Below are positions 1 through 9,799 of a DNA stretch of 64,000 nt, piece after piece. Numbering within the stretch: the stretch's first letter is position 1; each line of letters opens with the position of its first letter. A program made the translations under genes and the position numbers. The stretch comes from Takifugu bimaculatus (lineage: Eukaryota; Chordata; Actinopteri; Tetraodontiformes; Tetraodontidae), in assembly GCA_004026145.2 (NCBI GenBank), contig SWLE01000758.1:1-64000 (forward strand), read 5' to 3'. The notes beneath the pieces were generated by a model. That model saw only the letters and a list, made by a program, of their open reading frames with translations, was not told the origin of the DNA and made no database searches.

Positions 1-290
1 CCACTGGTGAAGAGCATCTGTGGAAACATCTGCCGTCTACTCCGTCTATAGATGAAAAATTCAGTTTTTAAAAAGCGGTGGTGGACTTTCAGGAGATCAG
101 TCGATGGTCGACAAAGCAGAAGCAGCTTCGCCTTGAAGTTAAATTAGTTCCTGGTATCACACAATGCATCTTTATAAAGTTCTAAATGGCTCCTCGGCCA
201 CTCTTATAAGCATGAAAACATTCTCGTCTCTTCAAATGTCTGTATTATACGTTACTATTTTACATCATGCCTTCAGAATCTTTAGGGTTT
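1..290 (+). other. 3' flank of an upstream NLR copy
   Basis: This stretch matches the sequence just after the stop codons of copies A (from 19317), B (from 35368) and C (from 52487). The left edge therefore lies about 50 bp past the end of another NLR gene. The match runs to the TTTAGGGTTT block near 290 and then switches abruptly to the chrnd-derived spacer. No coding sequence is present. Confidence 0.8.
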
Positions 291-466
291 GTGTCACTTT
301 AGTAAAATCAAGGCATTTTTCTTTATGTGCCAGCAATTAACACAATCTAAGAAGTAAGAAGCTCCTATAGAACAAACAAAAGATTTGTTGTTATTAAGAT
401 AAAGAAATGCAACATTTCCCCAAGAGAAACGATGGCGATGGAAAAAGCCCTGGCTGTGTGTGAGCA

Positions 467-655
467 TCACAGCAGGCGTGGGTTCTCCTCTCTGTAGTCA
501 TGCGGGTCTCCTTTGAAGGGCAGATGAGGAGGTTGGTTACAGATTCCCGTCAGAAAGATGATTACGGTGCCAAAGGTCATCACCGGGGTAACCAGGAAGA
601 GGCAGAGTCGGTCTACTGTACGAGCGATGCCGCTCCAGTTATCCTTCTCTTCTCA
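467..655 (-). pseudogene. chrnd: chrnd remnant 1, last exon (M4 and C-terminus)
   Basis: On the minus strand the frame reads DNWSGIARTVDRLCLF, then a hydrophobic M4 segment and a short tail ending in TGA at 467-469. This matches the end of the muscle nicotinic acetylcholine receptor delta subunit, a ligand-gated cation channel of the neuromuscular junction. The splice acceptor differs from the other two copies: the cleaner CTGACAG is replaced by CTGAGAAG. It is a fragment only, since the ligand-binding domain is absent. Confidence 0.8.
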
Positions 656-730
656 GGACCAGACATTTACGCCACTTTTGATCTTTTTAAATCAGACTTT
701 GGGTTGAGGACTCTGTTTTAACCATCTGAC

Positions 731-833
731 CTCATTGTAGTCGTTCTTGTTGCGCATGTGTTTAATGATGTAGTGGCTCCATCCACAGCCGGCTTGATCT
801 CTGCGTACAGCTGATCGCTCGCTCCTCCCTCTT
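731..833 (-). pseudogene. chrnd: chrnd remnant 1, penultimate exon (amphipathic helix region)
   Basis: The minus strand encodes LYAEIKPAVDGA, a conserved stretch of the AChR delta cytoplasmic loop before M4. Immediately after it one base is missing compared with the expected A-N-Y/F codons. The continuation (IIKHMRNKNDYNE) is in another frame. The same lesion occurs at the matching sites near 20.77 kb and 54.83 kb, so it predates the duplication. Confidence 0.8.
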
Positions 834-934
834 CTTGTGGTTTCACAGCTCCACACAGACACCAAAGCTCAGAACTCAAATGAAGCTACTTATGCTTCTA
901 TATCTCATGTGTTTAAATGTTTCTGGAAACGTAC

Positions 935-1145
935 TGGCAGCGTGTGTGACTCGGGTCACCAGTCCGTGTCTCCCAGACTGTTTCTCAAACATCAGTTCAC
1001 TGCGGGACTTCACACTGTAGTACTCCTCAGCCGAGGCAATGTAGCCCACTGAGCTGGATCGCCGCGGTAACGCTCCATCCCAGTACGGCTCTGCCTCAGC
1101 AGGGCGGGACATGCGCAAGATGTGGGGTAATCGCTGGAGGAAGAG
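935..1145 (-). pseudogene. chrnd: chrnd remnant 1, cytoplasmic-loop exon
   Basis: The minus strand reads LPHILRMSRPAEAEPYWDG, then RRSSSVGYIASAEEYYSVKS and SELMFEKQSGRHGL. This is the characteristic delta-subunit intracellular loop. The acceptor TTTTCTGCCAG and donor GTACGT are intact. It lies directly upstream of the 37-bp repeat array, which occupies the neighbouring intron. Confidence 0.85.
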
Positions 1146-1218
1146 CTGGCAGAAAAAGAAAACAGGATTTGGAACACTGATACTGATGTGTGTATGTCTG
1201 TGTGTTATAGTGGAAAAA

Positions 1219-1543
1219 TCACATGTTCATATATCCTCTTTCATATATTAAGTCATATGTTCATATATCCTCTTTCATATGTTATTAAGTCATAGGTTCA
1301 TATATCCTCTTTCATATTTATTAAGTCACATGTTCATATATCCTCTTTCATATGTTATTAAGTCATAGGTTCATATATCCTCTTTCATATGTTATTAAGT
1401 CACATGTTCATATATCCTCTTTCATATGTTATTAAGTCACATGTTCATATATCCTCTTTCATATGTTATGAAGTCACATGTTCATATATCCTCTTTCATA
1501 TGTTATTAAGTCACATGTTCATATATCCTCTTTCATATGTTAT
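1219..1543. repeat. 37-bp tandem repeat array, copy 1
   Basis: About nine units of a 37-bp repeat containing TTATTAAGTCACATGTTC and ATATATCCTCTTTCATATG. Single-base variants occur (CATAGG for CATATG; TATTA for TTATTA). Because 37 is not a multiple of 3, the array stays open in a frame that reads as repeated short hydrophobic peptides, which is not a gene. The same array occurs near 21.2-21.9 kb and 55.3-55.5 kb, each time beside the chrnd loop exon. Confidence 0.95.
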
Positions 1544-2130
1544 TTGTTGTGGTTCGGTTTCTGGTCGGCACTCGGACTTCTCACCTCCTCCCGTACCTGC
1601 AGGAACGGCATTCAGGGGCGGGCCGATCTCTGAAGAGCGCTGAGCCTCCAGCGCACCTGCAGCTCGTTATGCCTAAATCAGGAAGACAATAGTTAACAGC
1701 AAACGAAATAATTAAAATAAAAAGAATGTGCTTAGAATAAGCAAGGGATTGCGCAGTACACAGTCACAGATTCTCAATTTAATTTTTATGCGCTTTTTTG
1801 TGATCTTAGATTTGATATTTTCTTAATTTGAAACTTTACTGTGTTTGCTTATGTGTTTATCTGCTTTGTGTTATGTGACTGAGGATCAAAACATTTTTAC
1901 ATGTACATTTTGGCAAAAGTTAAAAATACATTTGTGGAATGCTAATAGTTTAATATCATACTGTCGATATATTTGCATGAGGAAGTTTATGTAATCACAT
2001 TTTGGGTAGAAATAAAGTTGATGAGTCCTTATATTTTCTGTTAAGTTTAAATGTATTTTTTCATTTTACTCTTTATTTGCATATTTGAATGAATCTTGAA
2101 CGCAAAGTTGTCTGCTCCTTTGTTTACTTC
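1544..2130. other. Spacer without a recognised gene
   Basis: AT-rich sequence after the 37-bp array, with a short GC-rich stretch (1555-1670). It is closely matched by 55531-56110. I see no coding exon in it. Confidence 0.5.
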
Positions 2131-2475
2131 CGGTTGCTGTCGCTAATTTCCGGTCTCGTGAGCTCACTCTCGCTAGCTTGTCACTGACGGTGGTTGTCAG
2201 CGCAGCATCAGCGAGTCTCCAGCCCGGACGCGGCTCCTTCGTGCGTCCACAGAGGCTCCGTCTGTCTCCTACTGACTTGTATCTCTACATTTTGTCGTCG
2301 CTGCTGGTTGTCAAACGTTTGCTGGAACTTGTGGCGCTCGGCTGCCGGCGACGGCAACTATATCTGTTTTAAAGAAGCGGAGGAGACCGCGGAGGAGGTT
2401 CCGAGGATGAACCCTCAGTGCGCCCGCTGTGGGAAGATCGTCTACCCGACAGAGAAAGTGAGCTGCCTGGACAAG
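2130..2475 (+). pseudogene. Orphan first exon of a lasp1/nebl-type LIM protein, copy 1
   Basis: A GC-rich region precedes an ATG at 2407. The frame MNPQCARCGKIVYPTEK continues for 23 codons to DK at 2475, followed by a good splice donor, GTGAGC. This is the N-terminus of the LIM domain of LASP1 and nebulette/LASP2, with the first zinc-binding CxxC, and the exon boundary falls where expected. No further LIM, nebulin-repeat or SH3 exon is visible in the window, so it is a detached promoter plus first exon, in the same direction as the NLR genes. The residue choice does not separate lasp1 from nebl. Confidence 0.75.
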
Positions 2476-2609
2476 GTGAGCTGGATGACCGGAGAAGCGT
2501 CCTTTTAGTCCGTTTTTGCGAGGATGACAGAAACGGGAACCTTTGGGCAGGTCCTGTGAAGTTGGACACGTCGGTGACTGAGAAGTGGAAGGAAAACGAC
2601 CCTTAAACA

Positions 2610-3168
2610 GCTTTTTAGGACTTAAATGACAGATATCACAGAAAAAGAGCTCATCAATAACTGTAAATGAGCAAAACTTGACCAGGTTTTTGTAGGAAAT
2701 CGTTTTAAGTTTTTTAATTGCATTTCTTTAAACTCTTAGAACACAGAGGAACTCTTTTATTGGGGGCAGAAAAGGTACATGTTTACCTGGTAAAATTCAG
2801 TCAAAAGAGCACTAAAAGCATGAATAAACTGAATCATGTAGATTCTAATGACATAAGCTGGAGCTCCTACAGTTACAGCCCATAATGAGACTGCAACTGT
2901 TTCTGTGAAAGTGAACTTTTATACAGTTTACATTCTGCAGATTTCTGTCAAATTTCAATGCAAACATTCACGTTAATCGATATAATAGAAATCTGTTACA
3001 CATCATGGATCAGTCAGTAATCTTGGACAACAGCAACGTTTAATCCTGGATCACTGCTCCATATATTTAAATGAACAAAGACGGCTGATACTGATTTAAG
3101 ACAGAATTTGTGCATTTTGATGATCACATTCATCGGATTTTTAACCACTGATGGAAACATCCTGATTC
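2610..3168. other. Spacer without a recognised gene
   Basis: AT-rich spacer, repeated at 36873-37298 in the unit upstream of copy C. No coding exon or RNA gene was recognised. Confidence 0.5.
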
Positions 3169-3176
3169 ATTTAAAT

Positions 3177-5711
3177 CAGGGGTGTCAAGTCAAATGGACG
3201 GAGGGCAAATAAAAATGTAGCTCCAAGCCGAGGGCCAGACTGATCCAATGTTCATTGGAAAATTTTAAAATGACCTCATATAGTCTAGTGAAGCAAATTG
3301 AACCAACTGAAAACCTAACAAATATTTACAGTATGATCAGATAAATAAAGCAATAGTTTCTTATGGCTCTGTCAGTCATTTTTAATTTTCAAGAGGCACA
3401 AAAGACAAATTTGCTTTCTATAAAAATCCCCATAACATGAACATTAAATGAATGAAGCGGTATTATTCAAGGCACCATCAGTAGATTTTCTCATTTAGCA
3501 AAAGTGGGCTAAATTCACTTCAAAGAAAAAATTATAACAGCAATTTTCTATCATTCACTCAACTGAAATATTTTTAGAAACATAATTGGATTGAAATACA
3601 ATAACATAAAGTGCAAAAATCTATCAACCAAAAACAACACTTTCTTCAAGGAAAAGGCACATGTGCAGTGAAAAGTATTTAACTTTTAACTTTTAAACTT
3701 GAGCTGAGTAATAATTGTAAATGTGTTATTGCAGCTTAATGTTCACTTGTTTGAGGCTGATACTTGGTGGTGTCTCATCTTTTGGACGAGTTCATCAATG
3801 TTGGGGGTCCGGCTCTGAGCTGAGGAACTCCTCACAACTGAGTGAAGGTGTTCAGCAGGAAGTCCACTTCTGTGTGATGTTTTTGTTCAGCTTCATCAAA
3901 GAAAGCAGTTGTTCCCGCAGGTCTGTGCTGCCCAACACAGGCAACGTTGGAGCAGCCTGGATGTGTGTCGGGGGAGGAAACGGGCAAACTCCGCAGCACC
4001 CACTGCCCCATGTGTTGCCTTCAGGGCATCACTGCATTGGAGCTCAATCACCTCCATTTTGGAGCTTTGCTGCTGAGCTTTCCACCTCAACCTCAAACGG
4101 ACGGCTGAGCAGTTCAAACCTGCTTTTTGGTGCTTTTAAGTCAGTGACTCGGCGTGGGAAGTCAGCGGTGAGAACACTCATTTAATCAGCAAACTGTGCG
4201 CTCGGGAACACGCTGGTAGAGAGCTTCTCTTTCAGGGTCTGGCAGCTGGGAAAGTGGCTCAAGTTTCCTTTGTGCATCTGTGCCTCCCACAGAGTCCGTT
4301 TGGTTCTAAAGGCCTTCACTGTACTGTACATATCAGAGGGGACACCACCCCGACCCTGCAGCGGCAGCTTCATTGCATTCAGATGACTCGGAATGTCCCA
4401 CAGAAAAGCCGTTTCACACAAGAACCTTTGGTCTAGGAGCTGAGTCGTGTCTTTCCCTTTGCTGTCCAAGAACATCCGATCTCCTCAGGAAGCTGGAAAC
4501 ATCTCTGCAGCACCTTTCCCTGGCTTAGCCATCGCACCTCAGTGTGAGGGGGCAAATCACCACGCTGCGTTTGCCACTGGCTCAGAAACGCCTTGAACTG
4601 GCGCTGAATTAAACCTTTGGCTCTGATAAAGTTACCTGCGTGCGTGATGGTGAACATTCCATGTTCCATGTTCAGGGCTTCAGCACACAACGATTCCAGG
4701 TGTATGATGCAATGATGAGCCGTCAGTTCAGCCGTAACGTTTTCCTCCTGCATCTTCTCCCGTATCTTGGCCACCAGTCCACTCCTGTGTCCACACATGG
4801 CAGCTGCTCCGTCTGTTGTCCAACCCACCAGTTCTTCCCGAGGCAGCTCCATCTCATTTCCACATCTTGACACCTCTTCATACAAATCCTGTCCTGTGGT
4901 TGTGCCGTGCACAGGACGTAACGCCAGAAACTCCTCTGTCATGTTGAGGCTGGAGTCCCCTCTAATGTCGCTGCTCTCATCCACAGCCAGGGAAGATGCC
5001 ATGAAATCTTTCCCCTTTTTCACAGCTGCTCTTTTAGATTGAGGGACAACAATGGTGTTTCTGCTCAGGCTCCCGTTTCAAAAGAGTTGCCTTTTGTCTG
5101 GGCAAATTTGCTCACAAACTTTAAGCATGCAGTGTTTGATGGAATCCCCCTCTGGAAATGGCCGGGCTGATTGAGCGATCTCTTCTGCCAGAATCAAACT
5201 GGCCTTGACAGCAGCCTCGCTTTGAGGTTTGGCTTTTCTGAACAGAGCCTGTCCAGATTTGAGGCCTGGTTTTAATTCCTCAACCTTCTGTAGCTTTTGT
5301 TCCATGTCCATATTCTTGTCTTTGTCCGCGTGTTTAGCTTCATGATGCCGTCTCAGATGATATTCTTTCATTACCGCCACCCTTTCTCCACTCAGAAGAC
5401 ACCCAGGTTTCCCAGCTGCCTCCGTGAACATGTACTCCCACTCCCACCTTGTTTGAACCCCCGGTTCCTAGTGTCCACCTTCTGTTTTGCCATTTTATGG
5501 GTATCTGAAAGTTAACTTTTGCTGTTATGCTAATGACTACTGATAAATAATTAAAAGAAGCCACCTCCCGCTCAGACTGTCACCGTTGCATTGTGGGAAA
5601 TGTAGTATTGGCCTGTGTAAAACATCTGCGGCCTGCGGGCCGGTTCTAATAATAAATCAATATCATCCCGGGGGCCATAGAAAACCCTCAACCTTGACTC
5701 TGACATATGTG
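3177..5711 (-). mobile_element. Degenerate hAT DNA transposon (GTF2IRD2/ZBED-like), copy 1
   Basis: The element starts CAGGGGTGTCAAGTCAAATG. Its other end is a decayed inverted match, reading CACATATGTCAGAGTCAAGG on the minus strand. It is flanked by near-identical 8-bp sequences, ATTTAAAT (3169-3176) and CTTTAAAT (5712-5719), as expected for hAT target duplication. Broken minus-strand frames encode a hAT transposase of the GTF2IRD2/ZBED/SCAND3 type: a BED-like N-terminus (about 5434-5078) with ERVAVMKEYHLRRHHEAKH, a catalytic-core part (5023-4433) with VDESSDIRG and GWTTDGAAAMCG, and C-terminal pieces (4475-3896). Frameshifts and stops separate the parts, so no working protein is made. Confidence 0.8.
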
Positions 5712-5719
5712 CTTTAAAT

Positions 5720-8250
5720 GATTTATTTTTACTCCCATTTATTTGGCTGTTTGGATATCATCTTTGCTAGTGTGTGTGTGCGCGCGCACGCTCTATGGAA
5801 CTGGCATAAAGGATGTTAAAATTAGTCTAAATTAAATAAAAATTCATCCATTCATCATTCCGAACAGGCGGTGTTTGATTAGAAACTCTTTCTGAACTCT
5901 GGTGATCTGAAACATCTCCGCTTCCATTTTCAGCTGTTTTTTATTCTCAATAACATCAAATCATCCATCCATCCAAATCGTGGTCCTGTTGGACCACCAA
6001 AGGACAAACACTTTCCATTTAGCACGGACAAAAAAAACCAAATCCTGTTTAGCAATGAAGCTGTGGGGAGAGTTTGAGGAGCGTTTCTGAGGAACACGCT
6101 GCCATATTGGGTCCAAGCTGCTGGGGTTTTTGTTGTTTCCAGGTGAATCGGTGGGCAGCGGCGTTACCGCCTGTCTCTGCCCCCCCCCCCCTCTCTCCCC
6201 GTGGTCGTGGTCACGCCGGGCATCTTTACTGGTCCCGTTTTAAACAGGTTCTGTTGGGAACAGGTGTTCTCCAGAACTGTATTCCAGGCTGCTGTGCTGA
6301 AGGGCTGTTTTCAGTAGCAATAGAGCCAGAGTGTGCCTGCTCCATATGAACCCCCCCAGGCCGTGCTTTCCTCCTGGCTGAGCCATAATCAGCTCTGGAT
6401 GGACTGGTTCATGCTTGGACTGAGTCAAGATTTGATAGCTTGACTGATTCTTACAGTTTTTGATCAAACCCCCATCTGCTGATTCCAGGAGATCTTTAAA
6501 GGATCTCAGAGCTTCAGATTTATGAAGCCTGCTCAGCCCCCGGCAGCGCTGATGAAACCATTTCATTCCTTCAAAAAAGCAGAACATGAAGCTCCAGAAA
6601 AGGTTTTTGTATCAAGTTTCCAACAGAACGAGGACAAGTGGGTAAAAGCGCCACTTTAAAGCCTCCAGGCCTCAGGAAACATCCACCTTTAGGATGCCTG
6701 ACTTTAGAGGATCGTCAGTTCGCTCCGAGCACAAGAACAAACATGTTTAACCTCAGTCCAAGAACATCTGACCTGAAATGATCAAAAACCTTCAGCGTAA
6801 AAAGATGGTGGAGAGAAAGCTGCTGGGAGGTTCTCAGAAGAGAAGTGGCATTAAAGCCAGCTGGAAGAGTCCAGCCTGCTTCCTGCTCCTCCAAACAGGC
6901 GTCTCCACACCAACACTGAGGAACACGGGCTTCTGTTCTTCCTTCTTCTCTTCTGACTATTGTGTGTTTGATGAATGCAGCATCCACTCACTGCCCCCCC
7001 CCCCCTCATTTCCACTGCTCCTGGTTTCACAATGGTCATCAAACTGGTTTCACCAGCTTCACATCAGTCGCTCAGAAAGCTCAGATTTGGAGATAGTTGC
7101 CTTTTTCGGATTGTCTCGCCCCGAATTTCAGATGGGAAGAAGATTTTTTCTTTTTCATTTGGAAGACAAAATGTTCAACATGATAATTTCTGAAGAGATG
7201 AAAATACGACACGAGAGGTCAGAAGGTTGGGCGGAAGTTTTCTGGTCTTGTGGAAGGATGAAACCTTTTAACTCTGACAGCTCAAAGCTGAAGAATGAGA
7301 TGATCCTCCCCAAAGGGATGGCGAGGTCCAGACAATAAACCGGAGTGTTGTTGTGTCCGGTTATTAACATGTTCCATGCTTTTCCTTCTGCAACAGTTCA
7401 TCACACCTGCTCAGTGAAACCTCGGTGTAAAGGAGGTGAAGCCGTGCCTCAGTGACTCTACTTGGGTGTTTTAGAAACTAACAGTTATTATATGAATATA
7501 CAGTGTGCACGTACGCGCACACGTGTGTATAAACACTTAATACACGCGTGTGCGTGGATGTAGACTTTTTAGTACTTTGGGTTCATATACATTTTAGTAT
7601 TTTGCAGATTCGTGTCTTTATATGAACCAGATCCTCCTGTAATAAAGAACTAAAGGCTGACTGTTGTCACGTGACCTGTCTCCGTCTGTGTCCGATGATG
7701 GAACCTGCCTGGAACATCTGGTCTACAGAAAAAGCAAAACAGCTCACAGTTCTGGCCCAGTTTAGACCCAAAAATGACAATAAATAATGAAAATGTGACG
7801 CAGTAGAAAAATGGACAAACTTTCTATTGGTCATTGACAGTTTCAGTCATCGTCATCAGAATTCATCAAAAATATTTAAACCAACAAACTACACACAGAA
7901 CCGCAAAGTTTAGAGCTTAAAGGGAGCGACAGGTGAAGATTTAAAGCTCAACGCAGCTGAAGAAGTTCCAAAAAGGAGAAATATCATGTGATGCTTTACC
8001 GCCACCCGGTGGACACGCGTGGAACTGCAGACAATAGTTAAACGCGCTCCGACACATTCTGACCTCTGCTGCTCCTCCTGGACTCCAGGGCTGCAGAGAT
8101 ATGCTGCTTTTACAAGTCTTTCAAAATCTGTGAAGCATCATAAATCTTATTTATTTAACTAAGTTTATTTAACTAATTCAGTTGCATAGTCAGTTTTAAT
8201 TTAAATGCAAAAACAGATTTAAGGCTTTAAAATAGCAAAACAACTTTTAA
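5720..8250. other. Spacer without a recognised gene
   Basis: Contains a GT/GC alternating run near 5776-5800, a poly-C run near 6181-6191, and another near 6994-7005. Parts recur at 42350-43620 and 56985-58620 with different internal deletions. Short open frames on both strands are not consistently preserved between copies (for example one at 6778-7338) and resemble nothing I know. At 7694-7790 a short stretch whose paralogue at 58299-58460 stays open (WSTEKAKQLTELVQF) is broken by stops here. Confidence 0.5.
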
Positions 8251-8254
8251 TCTT

Positions 8255-8384
8255 GAACCCTCCCAGAATGCTTTTATAGTAGTGGAATATTAATCAACAG
8301 CCATAAAGTTGTTCATTAACAGAGGAAAAAGGAAAGGTAAAAGTATTCCGTTCAGACTGAGCAGGAAGACTGAAGACCGACAAG
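8255..8384 (+). promoter_or_regulatory. Putative NLR leader block 1 with 5' non-coding exon (copy A)
   Basis: A conserved block starts CCCTCCCAGAATGCTTTTAT and ends in GACCGACAAG followed by a strong donor, GTGAGT, at 8385. The same sequence sits upstream of copies B (23197-23322, donor lost), C (43885-44395, split by an LTR) and D (only its 3' end, 58980-59036). Position and donor suggest a transcription start with an untranslated first exon spliced to the N-terminal repeat exon. This is inferred; no transcript evidence is available. Confidence 0.45.
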
Positions 8385-8694
8385 GTGAGTGGAAACGAAG
8401 AGCATTATTGAAAAGAATTGACAGTTGTGTTTGGAGATAAAATAAAAATTTGAAAACATTTTTGTTACTATTGAAGAGCTGCATAGAGCTGAAGAATTCT
8501 TGGCTTAAGAAAATTAGAAAACTAGACTTCATATTTGCTTTTAGCACAAAACATCATTATACATTATTAATGAATAGGTTTTATTTAACTTTCTTATAGT
8601 CTGGCTTTAGTTATAGTTGAATAGTCTTTCTAAGTGAAGTTTAGTTTATTTTTCTGCTCTTCGCTACTGATCCTAAAAGAACTTTGAACTTTAA

Positions 8695-8810
8695 ACCCTC
8701 CCAGAATGCTTTTATGGTAGTAATATATATGCCATAAAGCTGTTGATTAGGTTTTAAAAGTGAAGGTATTCTGTTCAGACGAAGCAGGAAGAGCGACATT
8801 TTGTGACAGG
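8695..8810 (+). promoter_or_regulatory. Second, diverged copy of the leader block (copy A)
   Basis: Repeats the motif CCCTCCCAGAATGCTTTTAT and the following ATAAAG...TTCAGAC...GCAGGAAGA order of the block at 8255-8384, with indels. An equivalent second block lies at 44635-44745 (C) and 59287-59400 (D). It may be an alternative promoter or simply an old local duplication. Confidence 0.35.
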
Positions 8811-9231
8811 TGAAAAGCTCTTAGCGTTATTAGAGTTGTTCAACAGTCCAGGTAACAGCTGGATATTTTGGTATTACCTGTCAAACAACATCTAATCGTG
8901 GGCAAGTTAGCATCTCTCAGCCGGGCCAATTTAAGACAATACACTTTCAAAATAACTAAATAAATAAATCCACACGGGATCACAGGACACCGACAGGATT
9001 TTGGGTTCATGTTGCACGTTTTCTCACAGTGGTTTATTGTTCTATGTTGTGGAACCACTGTGAAAGAAATGCAGGAGTGGGTGTCATTTCTTTCATCTAC
9101 TTTAAATAGAGCAGTGATCTTGGAGAACTTGGATTATAGAAATAATTGAAGAGGGGAACAATTGAGGGGAGTTAAAAAGTCCTGACTAGTATGTTTATGT
9201 AGCACCAAATAATTCATTGGCTGAGCTGAAG

Positions 9232-9545
9232 ACAGTCCTTTCACCATGTTGGCCTGTGGAAAACCAGTGTTGTCGGGCCGATGGACCAGCGTCCCCGTCG
9301 TTGCCGGACCACCGTTGGCCACCAGTTAGGTTTTTGGGATCAAAGTGGGGGCGTTTCCTGTATCCGGTTCTCCTCACGGATCCATGACTACAACATGTTG
9401 CGTTGACGTTTGCTCTGGAAAGAACTTTAGAGCACATTCAGTGCTGCAGGATGAGGGGCTGGAAAAGGTGCCAGTTCTTTTCTCACTGCAGGGAACAGTT
9501 AAAAAAAGCATCTTAAACTCTGAAAACATGAAAATGATACAGATA
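9232..9545. other. Conserved block of unknown role upstream of the N-terminal exon (copy A)
   Basis: This block recurs almost unchanged at 27509-27840, 45143-45470 and 59777-60105, always 200-500 bp before the N-terminal repeat exon. It stays open over 60-105 codons on both strands in most copies. In copy A a 9-base deletion removes part of the run found elsewhere. I do not recognise a product. It could be a regulatory segment or an old exon. Confidence 0.4.
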
Positions 9546-9697
9546 CATCATTGATTTATTGATTCAGTTGTTATTCAGAATGTATTAGAAATGTCCCTGT
9601 TTGATAAAAATGCAGTGAATTGGGATTATTTAGCTACAACCTCTACAGATTATTTACCTTCATCACAGTCTCATCACTATTTCTGATGTTTCCTCAG

Positions 9698-9799
9698 GAT
9701 GGACGAGGACAGAGCAGAGTCCACAGTGCCCAGCTGTGTGTCCCTGAAGAGTTACTGGTCCAAAGATAGAGTGATAAACTTCAGAAGTTCAGACAAAAT
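9698..9799 (+). CDS. NLR copy A, N-terminal repeat exon 1
   Basis: Acceptor TTTCCTCAG, then MDEDRAESTVPSCVSLKS and an ending RSSDKM with donor GTAAGA. This is the short Ser/Cys-rich repeat (PSCVSLKSD type) found at the start of many fish NLRs. The exon is 102 nt with phase-2 ends, so it can be joined to the second copy at 11977 without breaking the frame. Confidence 0.75.

Noticed and set aside
6778..7338. 186-codon plus-strand open frame
   Set aside because: The paralogue at 57433-57855 has a different frame after the poly-C run and ends early. No recognised domain; the frame is not conserved.
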